DNA of 64,000 nucleotides from Variovorax sp. TBS-050B (GTDB taxonomy: Bacteria > Pseudomonadota > Gammaproteobacteria > Burkholderiales > Burkholderiaceae_C), in contig NZ_JARXYR010000001.1 of NCBI RefSeq assembly GCF_029893635.1, positions 372,001-436,000 of the forward strand. Reading direction: 5' to 3'. A program made the position numbers and the translations under genes. Positions 44,621 through 53,344 of the stretch are shown piece after piece. A model generated the notes under the pieces. It was given only the letters and a program-made list of their open reading frames with translations, was not told where the DNA came from and did no database searches. Position 1 is the stretch's first letter. The number at the start of each line of letters is the position of its first letter.

Positions 44621-47292
44621 GTCGAGCTGGCCTGTCCGTCGCGCCGTCCACCCGCGGATGCGGCGCCTTCCGCATGATCCGCGGCGGCAGTGGCGCCGCG
44701 CCGGCGGATCCACTTCTCGAGCTCGACCGCCGCGAAGACCAGGGCGGCGCATGCCATGCACAGCGCGAACTCGCCTACCGAGAGGGCCTCGGTGTGGAAC
44801 AGGGGCTGCAGCGCGGGCACGTAGATCACCGCGAGCTGAAGCGCGAAGGTCGAGAGGACGGCTCCTGCCAGCGGAAGGTTGCTTCGCAGGCCCTGCGTGA
44901 AGAGCGAATCGACTTCCGAGCGGATGGCCAGCACATGCGCCATCTGCGACAGCGTGAGCACCGTGAACACCATGGTCTGCCAGTGCATCCCGGTCTTCAG
45001 CGCCAGGGCCTGCACGCCGAGGCACAGCCCGGCGATCAGCAGCCCGACCCACAGCGTGTGCTGCCACAGCCCGCCCGCGAACACGCTCTCGCCGGGGGCG
45101 CGCGGCGGCCGACGCATGATGCCTCGTTCGGCAGGCTCGGCGGCCAGCGCCAGGCCCGGCAGGCCGTCGGTCACCAGGTTCACCCAGAGGATGTGCAGCG
45201 GCAGCAGCGGAATCGGCATGCCCATCAGCGGCGCGAGGAAGAGCGTCCAGATCTCGCCGGAGTTTCCGGTCATCGCATAGCGCACGAACTTGCGGATGTT
45301 GTCGAAGATGCGCCGGCCCTCGCGCACCGCTGCCACGATGCTCGCGAAGTTGTCGTCCAGCAGCACGAGGCTCGCTGCCTCGCGGGCCACGTCGGTCCCG
45401 CCCAGGCCCATGGCCACGCCGATGTCGGCCTGCCTGAGCGCCGGCGCGTCGTTGACGCCGTCGCCGGTCATCGCGACGAAACGCCCAAGGGACTGCAGCG
45501 CCTGCACGATGCGGATCTTCTGCGCCGGATCGACCCGCGCGTACACGCGCACGTCCTGCACCGCGCGGCGCAGCGCGTCGTCGTCCATCGCCGAGAGCGC
45601 ACTGCCGGTGAGCACGACGGCGCCCGTGTCCGCGATGCCGAGTTCGCGTGCAATCGCCAAGGCCGTGGCCGGATGGTCGCCGGTGATCATCACCGGCGTG
45701 ATCCCCGCGCTGCGGCAGTCCGCCACCGCGGCCCTGGCCTGCGGCCGCGGAGGATCGGCGAGGCCGACCAGCCCGAGCAGGACCAGGCCGGACTCCACTG
45801 CGTCCGCGGTATCCGCGGCCGGATCGTCGGCGCAGGCACGGCGCGCCAGCGCGAGCACGCGCAGGCCCTCCGCAGCCATCGCCGCCGCGGTCGCCAGCGC
45901 TTGGGCCGTGTCGAGCGTGCCGTCGCCCTCGGCCGAGGCTGCGCGGATGCAGCGCGGCAGGACCGATTCGGGCGCGCCCTTGGTCACCAGGGTCCATCCA
46001 GCTTCGTCGCGGTGCAGCGTGCTCATGCGCTTGCGCTCGGCGTCGAAAGGCCACTCGTGCCGCCGCGGATGGGCCGAACGCACGGCCGCCGCGTCGAAAC
46101 CCGCGGCCTGGGCCGCCTCGGCGAGCGCGGTCTCCGTGGGGTCGCCGACCCACCGGCCTTCGGCGTCGAGGCTCGCGTCGGTGCACAGCAGCGCCGCGCG
46201 CCACACCGCGTCTTGCGAGCCGCCGGCGGGCAGATCCACGCGCTGGACCTGCATGCGGTTCTGCGTCAGCGTGCCGGTCTTGTCGGAGCAGATCACGCTG
46301 ACCGAGCCGAGCGTCTCCACCGACGGCAGCCGGCGGACGAGCGCGTTCACCTTCACCATGCGGCGCGCACCCAGCGCGAGCAGCACGGTGACCACCGCGG
46401 GCAGCGCTTCAGGGATCGCGGCCACCGCCAGGCTGATGGCGGTGAGGGCCATGAGAAGCAGCGGCTCGCCCCGCAACACGCCGATGCCGAAGATCAGCGC
46501 GCAGATGAACAGGACCACCAGCGACAGCCGCTTGCCGAACGACGCGAGCCGCAGCTGCAGCGGGGTGCTGCGCTCCGCGGTGTCGCGCAGCAGTCCGGCC
46601 ACCCGGCCCAGCTCCGTGCCGGGCCCGATGGCGGTCACCAGGCCTTCGGCGCGGCCATGGGTGACCAGCGTGCCCTTGAATGCCATGTTGAAGCGATCGC
46701 CCAGCGCGTGATCGCCCTCGGGCAGATGGGCGGTGTGCTTCTCGACCGTGACCGATTCGCCGGTCAGCGTCGATTCATCGATGCGCAACTGGGCCGCGTG
46801 GTTCAGCCGGAGATCGGCCGGCACCAGATTACCTGCCTCGAGCAGCACCACGTCGCCGGGCACCAGCTGGCTGGTCTCGAGCACCTGGGCCCGGCCCTCG
46901 CGGCGCACGGTCGCATGCGGGCTCGCAAGGCGCTTGAGCGCCTCCAGGGCGCGCTCCGCCCGCCACTCCTGGACAAGGCCGATCGCGGCGTTGAGCAGCA
47001 CGATCACGGCGATCGCCACCGTGTCCGCCACGTCGCCGATGAAGCCCGACAGCAGTGCCGCCGCGATCAGCACCAGCACCATGAAGTCGCGGAACTGGTC
47101 GGCGATGCGGCGCAGCAGGCTTCGGGGCGGCGGTTCGGGCAGGCTGTTGTGGCCGAACTGCGCACGGTGTTCGCGCACCCTGTCGGCGTTCAGGCCCTCG
47201 CGAGGGTCCACGCCGAGGCGGGCCGCCAGGGATTCGGCGGGATGCAGGTGCGCATCGCGGATGGCGGCGCCCGGAGCGGCTGGATCGTTCAT
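44617..47292 (-). CDS. P2-type cation-transporting ATPase (Ca2+-type)
   Basis: 891 residues. N-terminal cation_ATPase_N (GLNADRVREHRAQFGHNSLPEP), actuator domain with DESTLTGESVTVEK, transmembrane IPEALPAVVT (PEAL rather than PEGL), phosphorylation motif CSDKTGTLTQN near residue 336, nucleotide-binding region with KGAPESVLPRC, hinge MITGDHPAT and TGDGVNDAPALRQADIGVAMG. The C-terminal six helices include WVNLVTDGLPGLALA. Together this is the SERCA/Pmr1-like P2 subgroup, so calcium (or manganese) export is most likely. It heads an operon with the universal stress protein and the exchanger. A TTGCG-CTAG-CGCAA palindrome lies 35 bp upstream. Confidence 0.93.
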   Translation of the reverse strand: MNDPAAPGAAIRDAHLHPAESLAARLGVDPREGLNADRVREHRAQFGHNSLPEPPPRSLLRRIADQFRDFMVLVLIAAALLSGFIGDVADTVAIAVIVLLNAAIGLVQEWRAERALEALKRLASPHATVRREGRAQVLETSQLVPGDVVLLEAGNLVPADLRLNHAAQLRIDESTLTGESVTVEKHTAHLPEGDHALGDRFNMAFKGTLVTHGRAEGLVTAIGPGTELGRVAGLLRDTAERSTPLQLRLASFGKRLSLVVLFICALIFGIGVLRGEPLLLMALTAISLAVAAIPEALPAVVTVLLALGARRMVKVNALVRRLPSVETLGSVSVICSDKTGTLTQNRMQVQRVDLPAGGSQDAVWRAALLCTDASLDAEGRWVGDPTETALAEAAQAAGFDAAAVRSAHPRRHEWPFDAERKRMSTLHRDEAGWTLVTKGAPESVLPRCIRAASAEGDGTLDTAQALATAAAMAAEGLRVLALARRACADDPAADTADAVESGLVLLGLVGLADPPRPQARAAVADCRSAGITPVMITGDHPATALAIARELGIADTGAVVLTGSALSAMDDDALRRAVQDVRVYARVDPAQKIRIVQALQSLGRFVAMTGDGVNDAPALRQADIGVAMGLGGTDVAREAASLVLLDDNFASIVAAVREGRRIFDNIRKFVRYAMTGNSGEIWTLFLAPLMGMPIPLLPLHILWVNLVTDGLPGLALAAEPAERGIMRRPPRAPGESVFAGGLWQHTLWVGLLIAGLCLGVQALALKTGMHWQTMVFTVLTLSQMAHVLAIRSEVDSLFTQGLRSNLPLAGAVLSTFALQLAVIYVPALQPLFHTEALSVGEFALCMACAALVFAAVELEKWIRRRGATAAADHAEGAASAGGRRDGQASST

Positions 47293-47326
47293 CCCCCGAT
47301 CGTGCGTGCCGCGATCGGCCGGCGCC

Positions 47327-47340
47327 TTGCGCTAGCGCAA
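47327..47340. promoter_or_regulatory. FNR-like dyad upstream of the P-type ATPase operon
   Basis: TTGCGCTAGCGCAA is perfectly symmetrical (16 bp if the flanking C and G are counted, 47326-47341). It fits the FNR-type pattern TTGNN-N4-NNCAA with TTGCG in place of TTGAT half-sites. Two related boxes lie between the other universal stress genes at 57.7 kb. The dyad centre is about 41.5 bp from the ATPase start codon, which would imply a leaderless or nearly leaderless transcript if it acts from -41.5. It could alternatively be part of a terminator for the autotransporter. Confidence 0.45.
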
Positions 47341-47383
47341 GCTCGCTCAGGCGGCGCGCTGCAGCCGCAGGGCGGCGATGGTC

Positions 47384-50300
47384 CTACCACTTCACCCGCA
47401 TGCCCAACGATCCGTTGACCGAGCTTCCGACCCTGGCCTTGCCGCCCGAGGCCCAGCGCCCGCCGATCTCGCCGTAGAGGCTGGTCGTCGGCCCGAGTGC
47501 CAGCGTGAAGCCGCCCGCGAGCTCGGTGCTCGTGCCGCCCGTGGGCGCGACGATGTCGGTGCTCGTGGCGCCGTTCACGAAACGCGCGAGGTCCATGCCG
47601 CTGGAGCTGCGATAGACATTGACGCGGCCATAGGGCTGTAGCGTGCCGAGGCCGGTCGCGATCTCGCCCTTCACGCGCAGGCCCGCGCGCGCGATCCAGC
47701 CGCTGTCCGCGCGCGGCTGCACCACCGCTCCCGCGATGGCCGTGTTGTCGAGGTCCATGTGCTGGTGGATCAATTGCAGCTGCGGCTCGATCTGCCAGCC
47801 GCCCGCGCCGAGCGCGAAGGCCTGGCCAATTTCCAGCGAGCCGAGCAGGCTGTGGCCCTTGACCGTGCTGCCGGCACCGAACATGGTCTCGGCCGTGGCG
47901 CGGTGGCGGCCCGACTGCACGACCGCATCGGCGTAGAAGCCGCTGTCGCTCGTGAACGTGCCGTAGACGCCGAGGTACTGGCTGCGCAGGTCGTTGCGGC
48001 CGACCGAAAGATTCTGCAGGCCGCTTGCGAAGCCGCGCACGTGCGCATCGCCGTCGATCTGGCCGACGTAGAGGCCGGCGCGCCAGTTCGGCGCGGCGAA
48101 GAGGTCGGTGCCGGCCTGTACGCCCGTGAGGCGGCCGCTGCTGGTGGGGGAGACGGTGCCGCCCTGCCGGATGTCGAGGTCGGTGGAGAGCACGCGCGCC
48201 CACGCGCGGCGCGCGCCGCGGGCATCGCCCTTCGCATCGTCGTCGCCGACGCGTCGGCGCAGGTCGCCGAGCATGGCAAGGCTGCCCTCGCGCAGCTGGC
48301 TCGGCAAGGCGGCGTGGAGCGAGGCTTCGGCGCGGTAGGCGGGCACGACGAGGGGCGGCGGTGCCGGTGCCGGCGCTGGTGCGGGTTCGGCAGGGTTGGT
48401 GGGAGGAATCGCCGGCGGGACCACCACCGCCGTCGAGCGCAGGTACCAGTTCTCGCCTGCGCCGCTCGCATCGGCCGCATGCAGGCGGTATTCGTAGGCG
48501 CCTGCATCGACATGGCCGCCCGCAAGCGCGAAGGCGTCCTTGCTGGTCTGTGCCGTCGTGGTCGCGCCGTTCTGCGCGGTCACGACTTCGATGCCGTTGC
48601 CGCTCGTGAGCGCGCCCAGGCCGCCGAGGTTGGCGATCTGCACGGTGGTGCGCCCGCTCGCCGTGCCGCCGTCGATCACGAGGCGGTCCGAGGTGCCACC
48701 CTCGCCGAGCACGGTGCCCAGGCGCAGCACGCCGTGGCTGCCGACGTAGTTGCCGCGCACCGTGAGCGTGGTGCCCGGCGTGGCGCCCGCGAGCGAGACG
48801 GTGCCGCTGTTGGCGAGCGAGGCGACCGTTTGGCTGAAGCCCGCGAGATCGAGCGTCGCACCGGCAGCCACGTTGTGGGCCGAAGCCGCGCTGAAGCTGT
48901 TGACCGCACCCGCACGCAAGATGCCCTGCGCCACATCGGTCGCGCCGGTGTAGGTGTTGGCGCCCGAGAGCGTGAGCGTGCCCGTGCCCTGCTTGGTGAT
49001 GAAGCCACCGCCGCTGATCGCGCCGGCCAGGGTGGCGCCGAAGGCGCCGGTGTCGATCACCGGATCGTTGCTGCCGGTGAGTTCGATCGCGTTGGCGATG
49101 GTGAGGCCGTCGGCGCTAAAGCCCAGCGTGGTGCCGTCGTCCATCGCGAGCGCGCCGGTGCCGAGCGCCTGGTCGTGGCCGAGGTTGAGGCGGCCCTGCT
49201 TGAGCGCGGTGCCGCCGGTGTAGGTATTGGCGCCGGAGAGCGTGAGGCTGCCGCTGCCCGTCTTCGTCAGCCGCCCGCCGGTGCCGAGGAAGTCGCGGAT
49301 CACGCCGCTGAGCGTGAACGCCACCTCGGTGTCGACCGTGAGATGGGCGTTCCAATTGCGGTTGATGTCGATGTTGTTCGCCAGCGTGAGGTCGCGGTTG
49401 GCGCCGAGCACCGAATTCGGCGAGCCCACGGTGAGCCGGCTGTCGCCCAGCGCCCGGCTGTTGCCGACCACCAGGCGCGCATCGCCGAGCAGCGTGGCGC
49501 CGCCCACGCCTCCGAAGTTGTACGTGTTGGCCGCGTTCAGCACCAGGGTGCCGCCGCTGATCGCCACGCCGGTCCCGCGCCCGGTGATCGAGCCGTTGAG
49601 CGTGAGCGCGCCGGTGCCCGTCTTCGTCAGCAGGCCGATGCCGGTGAAGTCGCCGTCGAAGGCCGTGGCGGTCGCCTGGTTCACCGTCAGCGCACCGTTG
49701 GTGCCGAAATCGATCGTGCCGCCCGTGCCCTGCAACGCCGACACGGTCTGGGCGTGTCCGTCCATGGCCAGCGAGGCGCCCGCATCGACGCTCAGGCTGC
49801 CGCTGCCCAGCGCATTCGCGGTGGCGAGGCGCAGCGTCCCCGCGCGCACGAAGGTTCCGCCGCCGTAGGTGTTGTTCGGCGCGGCCATCACCAGCGTGCC
49901 CGCGCCTTCCTTGATCAACGCCGCGGCGGCGCCCGACACGGCGCCGCTGAGGCCGAGCACCCCCGCCGCGCCGGTGTCGATCGTGAGATTTCCGTCCGGC
50001 GCGATCGGGCCGCCGAGCGCCCACATCGCGCCTTCGCCGGTCTCGATGCGCGAGAAGCCGGTGAAGCTGCTGCCTTCGGCGCCCGAGCCGGTCAGTGCGA
50101 GCGTGTTGTTCGCGCCGCTCGCGACGACGTTGCCGAGCAGCACGGAGCCGACGGCGAGTTCGAGCCGGTTGTCGCCGCCGTACAGCTCGATCGCGTTGGC
50201 CCGCACGCGCTGCGCCGCATCCGGGTGGCCCGAGAGACCGCCCGCGATGACCCCGCGGTTGATGATGCGCACACGCGTGCCCACGATGCCCACGCCGCCT

Positions 50301-51286
50301 GCGGCGCCGCTGCCGTCCGTGGGCGCGGGCACCGCGCTGGTGCCGTGCAGGCCGCCGTTGCCGCCCGCGATCCCGCCCTCGTTGACGATGAGCAGATCGC
50401 TGCCGAGCACGCCCACGCCGCCCTCGCCGCCCAGGCCCGGCGCCGTGGGAACGACGTCCAGCGTGCGCCAGGAGCTCCCGCCGTCGCCCCCCGCACCGGC
50501 GTCGATGATGCCCCGGTTCCAGAGCGAGCCGCCGTCGCGCTGCACCACGCCCCAGCCGCCATCGCCGCCGTGGCCGCCGCCGTAGGTGGCCATGCCGCCC
50601 TTGCCGCCCGCGCCGCCTTGGCTCTGCCCGGAGATGATCGTCACGCCGGCGCCCCTCACCAGCACTCCGCCGCCGCCCTGCCCGCCGCCGCCGCCGTAGA
50701 CGTTGCCGTCGCCCCCGGTGCCGCCCTTGCCGCCGAGCGCATTCGCGGCGACTTCGCCGTCGGTGGCGAGCACATGGCCGAAGGCCCCGCCGCCGCCACC
50801 GCCGCCGCCGCCGCCGCAATTGCACGGGCCGCCGAAACCGCCGCCGCCGGCACCGCCGTCGCGCTGCCCCGGGGCGGCCGCGCCGGCCATGCCGCCCGCG
50901 CCGCCTTCCTCGTTGACGTACTGGGTGTCGCCCCCGCGGCCACCGCTGCCGCCTTCGCCCGTGACCAGGCTGACGCCGCCCCCGCCGCCGCCCGTGCCGC
51001 CATAGAAGCGCCACTGGCCGGCTCCGCCGTCCGGATGATCCGACGTGCCGCCCGCGCCGCCCACCGCCCCGTTCGACCCTGGAAAGCCCGGCACGCCGGG
51101 CCCGCCGTCGCCCCCGGCAGCCTGGCCGGGCAGGGCTTGAAGCGCGAGCACAGCCGCCGCGGCCAGGACCAGTGCGCGCGACGCAGTGGCACCCCCGCTG
51201 CTTGCGCCGCGCGAGCGCGCGAGTTCCGACACGGCCACCCAGGCGTTCAGGGTCGGGTTCCAGAGGGTTCGATGGATGATGTTCAT
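47384..51286 (-). CDS. Classical (type Va) autotransporter with glycine-rich N-terminus
   Basis: 1300 residues. It starts with an extended signal peptide region typical of large autotransporters (MNIIHRTLWNPTLNAWVAVSEL) followed by a hydrophobic core (ALVLAAAAVLALQALPGQAA). Residues about 60-260 are strikingly Gly-rich with GGxGG repeats (GGDGGPGVPGFPGSNGAVGG, CNCGGGGGGGGGG). The passenger then has several autotransporter-associated beta-strand repeats (LTKTGTGALTLNG, LTKTGSGSLTLSGANTYTGGTAL, ITKQGTGTLTLSGANTYTG). A Pro/Ala-rich linker (PAPAPAPAPP) leads to the translocator barrel that ends SLGMRVKW. Probably an adhesin or aggregation factor; the Gly-rich part is unusual and of unknown structure. 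Confidence 0.92.
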   Translation of the reverse strand: MNIIHRTLWNPTLNAWVAVSELARSRGASSGGATASRALVLAAAAVLALQALPGQAAGGDGGPGVPGFPGSNGAVGGAGGTSDHPDGGAGQWRFYGGTGGGGGGVSLVTGEGGSGGRGGDTQYVNEEGGAGGMAGAAAPGQRDGGAGGGGFGGPCNCGGGGGGGGGGAFGHVLATDGEVAANALGGKGGTGGDGNVYGGGGGQGGGGVLVRGAGVTIISGQSQGGAGGKGGMATYGGGHGGDGGWGVVQRDGGSLWNRGIIDAGAGGDGGSSWRTLDVVPTAPGLGGEGGVGVLGSDLLIVNEGGIAGGNGGLHGTSAVPAPTDGSGAAGGVGIVGTRVRIINRGVIAGGLSGHPDAAQRVRANAIELYGGDNRLELAVGSVLLGNVVASGANNTLALTGSGAEGSSFTGFSRIETGEGAMWALGGPIAPDGNLTIDTGAAGVLGLSGAVSGAAAALIKEGAGTLVMAAPNNTYGGGTFVRAGTLRLATANALGSGSLSVDAGASLAMDGHAQTVSALQGTGGTIDFGTNGALTVNQATATAFDGDFTGIGLLTKTGTGALTLNGSITGRGTGVAISGGTLVLNAANTYNFGGVGGATLLGDARLVVGNSRALGDSRLTVGSPNSVLGANRDLTLANNIDINRNWNAHLTVDTEVAFTLSGVIRDFLGTGGRLTKTGSGSLTLSGANTYTGGTALKQGRLNLGHDQALGTGALAMDDGTTLGFSADGLTIANAIELTGSNDPVIDTGAFGATLAGAISGGGFITKQGTGTLTLSGANTYTGATDVAQGILRAGAVNSFSAASAHNVAAGATLDLAGFSQTVASLANSGTVSLAGATPGTTLTVRGNYVGSHGVLRLGTVLGEGGTSDRLVIDGGTASGRTTVQIANLGGLGALTSGNGIEVVTAQNGATTTAQTSKDAFALAGGHVDAGAYEYRLHAADASGAGENWYLRSTAVVVPPAIPPTNPAEPAPAPAPAPPPLVVPAYRAEASLHAALPSQLREGSLAMLGDLRRRVGDDDAKGDARGARRAWARVLSTDLDIRQGGTVSPTSSGRLTGVQAGTDLFAAPNWRAGLYVGQIDGDAHVRGFASGLQNLSVGRNDLRSQYLGVYGTFTSDSGFYADAVVQSGRHRATAETMFGAGSTVKGHSLLGSLEIGQAFALGAGGWQIEPQLQLIHQHMDLDNTAIAGAVVQPRADSGWIARAGLRVKGEIATGLGTLQPYGRVNVYRSSSGMDLARFVNGATSTDIVAPTGGTSTELAGGFTLALGPTTSLYGEIGGRWASGGKARVGSSVNGSLGMRVKW

Positions 51287-51322
51287 GCGGCGCCAGTGTC
51301 TTTAGAAACACTCGGAAACATT

Positions 51323-51340
51323 TGATCGTTCGTCCGATCA
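51323..51340. promoter_or_regulatory. Inverted repeat TGATCG-N6-CGATCA in the autotransporter / XRE intergenic region
   Basis: A perfect 6-bp dyad with a 6-nt spacer, 37 bp upstream of the autotransporter start (minus strand) and about 55 bp from the XRE-cupin gene. GAAACA is directly repeated with a 10-bp period next to it (51305-51310 and 51315-51320). Probably an operator for the autotransporter; the regulator is unknown. Confidence 0.35.
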
Positions 51341-51360
51341 CGCGGCGGCCGGCGAAAATC

Positions 51361-51390
51361 CAGTTTTATGGAATCAATTCCATTAAACTG
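51361..51390. promoter_or_regulatory. 30-bp near-perfect palindrome, likely XRE-cupin operator
   Basis: The sequence reads CAGTTTTATGGAAT then CA then ATTCCATTAAACTG: a 14-bp arm on each side of a 2-bp centre with a single mismatched pair (position 7). The core is ATGGAAT-CA-ATTCCAT. It ends 5 bp before the XRE-cupin ATG, so binding by this regulator would block its own expression. The lack of space for a Shine-Dalgarno sequence suggests leaderless translation. Confidence 0.6.
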
Positions 51391-51395
51391 ACGGA

Positions 51396-52019
51396 ATGGA
51401 CATCAACACCCGCATCGCCCGGCGCCTGCGCGAACTGCGCAGCGCCCGCGGCTACTCGCTCGAAACGCTCGCGGAGCGCAGCGGCGTGAGCCGCTCCAAC
51501 ATTTCGCTGATCGAGCGCGCGCAGAGCAGCCCTACCGCCGCCGTGCTCGACAAGCTGGCCATCGGACTCAGCGTGGCGCTCGCCGCCTTCTTCGAGGACA
51601 CCGCGGACGGCAGCGACGGCACGCCGCCCTCGCCGCTGATCCGCCTCGCCGACCAGCCCTTGTGGCAGGACCCCGCCTCCGGCTACGTGCGCCGCCGCCT
51701 GTCGCCGCCCGCGCCCTCGCCGCTGCAACTCGTGGAGGTGCTGTTTCCGCCCGGCCAGCGCATCGCCCTGGACTCCGCGGTGCACGACGCCGAGATCCAC
51801 CAGCAGATCTGGGTCATCGAAGGGCAGATGGCGCTGACCGTGGGCGACACGCCCTGGCTGCTGGCGACCGGCGACTGCCTGTGCATGCAGCTCAACCAGC
51901 CCATCGTGTTCCACAACCCCGGCCCCGCGACCGCGCGCTACCTGGTCGCACTCACCAACCCGGCCGCACCGCCCGCCCGTATTGCATTCCCAACCCTGCC
52001 CGCGAGGAAAAATCCATGA
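51396..52019 (+). CDS. XRE family regulator with C-terminal cupin domain
   Basis: 207 residues. Helix-turn-helix: IARRLRELRSARGYSLETLAERSGVSRSNISLIERAQSSPTAAVLDKLAIGLSVALAAFFED. The C-terminal cupin beta-barrel (LQLVEVLFPPGQRIALDSAVHDAEIHQQIWVIEGQMALTVGDTPWLLATGDCLCMQ) would bind a small ligand, often an amino acid or polyamine derivative. The stop overlaps the GNAT gene start (ATGA), so both are one operon. It is probably autoregulated through the palindrome immediately upstream. The autotransporter is divergent. Confidence 0.93.
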   Translation: MDINTRIARRLRELRSARGYSLETLAERSGVSRSNISLIERAQSSPTAAVLDKLAIGLSVALAAFFEDTADGSDGTPPSPLIRLADQPLWQDPASGYVRRRLSPPAPSPLQLVEVLFPPGQRIALDSAVHDAEIHQQIWVIEGQMALTVGDTPWLLATGDCLCMQLNQPIVFHNPGPATARYLVALTNPAAPPARIAFPTLPARKNP

Positions 52020-52555
52020 CCGCTGCCGCCCCGGCCCCATTCACCATCCGCCGCCTCGGCGCCAACGAGGCCGCCGCCAGCATCGAGGCGCTGGCCGACG
52101 TGCTGATCGACTGCGTCGAGGGCGGCGCGTCCGTCAGCTTCATGGGCCCGCTGCCGCGCGAGAAGGCCCTCGGCTTCTGGCGCCAGGTCGCCGAAGGCGT
52201 GGCCCGCCACGAGCGCGTGCTGCTCGCGGCGGAGGATGCGAACGGCGCGATCGTCGGCACCGTCCAGCTCGTCACCGCCATGCCCGAGAACCAGCCGCAC
52301 CGCGCCGACGTCGCCAAGCTGCTGGTGCATCGCCGGGCCCGGCGGCAGGGCCTCGCGCAGCGCCTCATGGCGGCCGTCGAAGCCGCCGCCCGCGACGAAG
52401 GCAAGACCGTGCTCGTGCTCGACACCGCCACCGGCGGGGACGCGGAACGGCTGTACGAGCGCGCGGACTGGCACCGGGTCGGCGTGGTGCCCGACTACGC
52501 GCTGATGCCGGACGGGGCGTTCTGCAGCACGACCTTCTTCTGCAAGAAAGTTTGA
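52016..52555 (+). CDS. GNAT family N-acetyltransferase
   Basis: 179 residues. The acetyl-CoA-binding loop is VAKLLVHRRARRQGLAQRLMAAVEAAARDEG (R/Q-x-x-G-x-G/A variant QGLA), followed by VLDTATGGDAERLYERADWHRVGVVPDYALMPDGAFCSTTFFCKKV. The start is fixed by the ATGA overlap with the XRE-cupin gene. Substrate unknown; XRE-cupin/GNAT pairs often modify and sense the same metabolite. A 125-bp non-coding gap follows, in which I see nothing recognisable. Confidence 0.92.
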   Translation: MTAAAPAPFTIRRLGANEAAASIEALADVLIDCVEGGASVSFMGPLPREKALGFWRQVAEGVARHERVLLAAEDANGAIVGTVQLVTAMPENQPHRADVAKLLVHRRARRQGLAQRLMAAVEAAARDEGKTVLVLDTATGGDAERLYERADWHRVGVVPDYALMPDGAFCSTTFFCKKV

Positions 52556-52680
52556 GGACCGCGCGGCCGGAAGTCCGGGGGCGTGTGCGCGTACGGACGG
52601 GCGAGCGATCGCCCGCGTCGACCGCCAGAGCGGACGCTCTCGGCTGCAAGCGCACAAGGTCAACGGTCGACAGCCAGTCT

Positions 52681-53229
52681 TCAAGATTTGTGCGGACCGG
52701 CTTCATCAGGCGTGGCGCGGCGCTTCGCGTCTTCTGTCACGAAGTGAATCTCGAACTCTTCGCATTCCAGTTCGTCGGGCGGCTCCCAGAGCTTGCTCGC
52801 CATCTCGAAGACATGGTCCGGCACGACCATCGAAAACGTCGGGCCTCGCTCTTCATTCCTGCATCGAACACGCTCTCGACGAACTTCCAACGGAGCGTCG
52901 AGGAAATGGATGCGAGGAGGGAATCCTTCGTTGCTGATCCTTCGACAGAACTGAAGCCGCTGCTGCCGCTGGATCAGACCCAACTCGAGCACCACATCTC
53001 GACCCGACCCCAGTATTCGGCGGCTGTGGGTCCATATCAGATCCAGCAGCCGTTCCTTGCGCTCGACATACCAAGGCACGAAATCGCCGTCCGGGCGGTC
53101 CGGGCTGAAAAGCGCCGCGAACCATTCGTCGAGCGGAATGTGCACGCCGTCAATGCTGGCGGCCAGAGCCGTGCTGAAGGTCGACTTTCCGGCCCCGACA
53201 GGGCCCTCGATCAGATGAACTCGGGTCAT
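52681..53229 (-). CDS. Small P-loop kinase/ATPase, zeta-toxin or adenylylsulfate-kinase-like
   Basis: 182 residues. Walker A is LIEGPVGAGKSTFSTALAAS at the N-terminus; a mobile lid-like segment follows (HIPLDEWFAALFSPDRPDGDF), then VLELGLIQRQQRLQFC and HFLDAPLEVRRERVRCRNEERG, as in AAA_33/zeta-type kinases that phosphorylate small molecules. The C-terminal part is acidic (DELECEEFEIHFVTEDAKR). Base composition is visibly lower in GC than the neighbours, suggesting transfer. No antitoxin gene adjoins it, so a toxin role is not supported; a housekeeping or resistance kinase is also possible. Confidence 0.8.
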   Translation of the reverse strand: MTRVHLIEGPVGAGKSTFSTALAASIDGVHIPLDEWFAALFSPDRPDGDFVPWYVERKERLLDLIWTHSRRILGSGRDVVLELGLIQRQQRLQFCRRISNEGFPPRIHFLDAPLEVRRERVRCRNEERGPTFSMVVPDHVFEMASKLWEPPDELECEEFEIHFVTEDAKRRATPDEAGPHKS

Positions 53230-53344
53230 TCGTGATTTCCAAACAGGCGCAGTCCTGGCGGCGTCGCATCCGGCGCTGAAAACCGCGCGTTGAAGATTGG
53301 CCGATCGCGCTGAACGCTGCCGTCGACCGGCTCTCTCACGGCGC

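Noticed and set aside
47759..51325. 1188-codon plus-strand frame opposite the autotransporter
   Set aside because: Arg/Ala/Gly-rich shadow with no export signal; the minus strand has an extended signal region, passenger repeats and a barrel.
52681..53229. Zeta-type toxin of a toxin-antitoxin pair
   Set aside because: Walker A and lid are compatible, but no epsilon-like antitoxin gene lies next to it.
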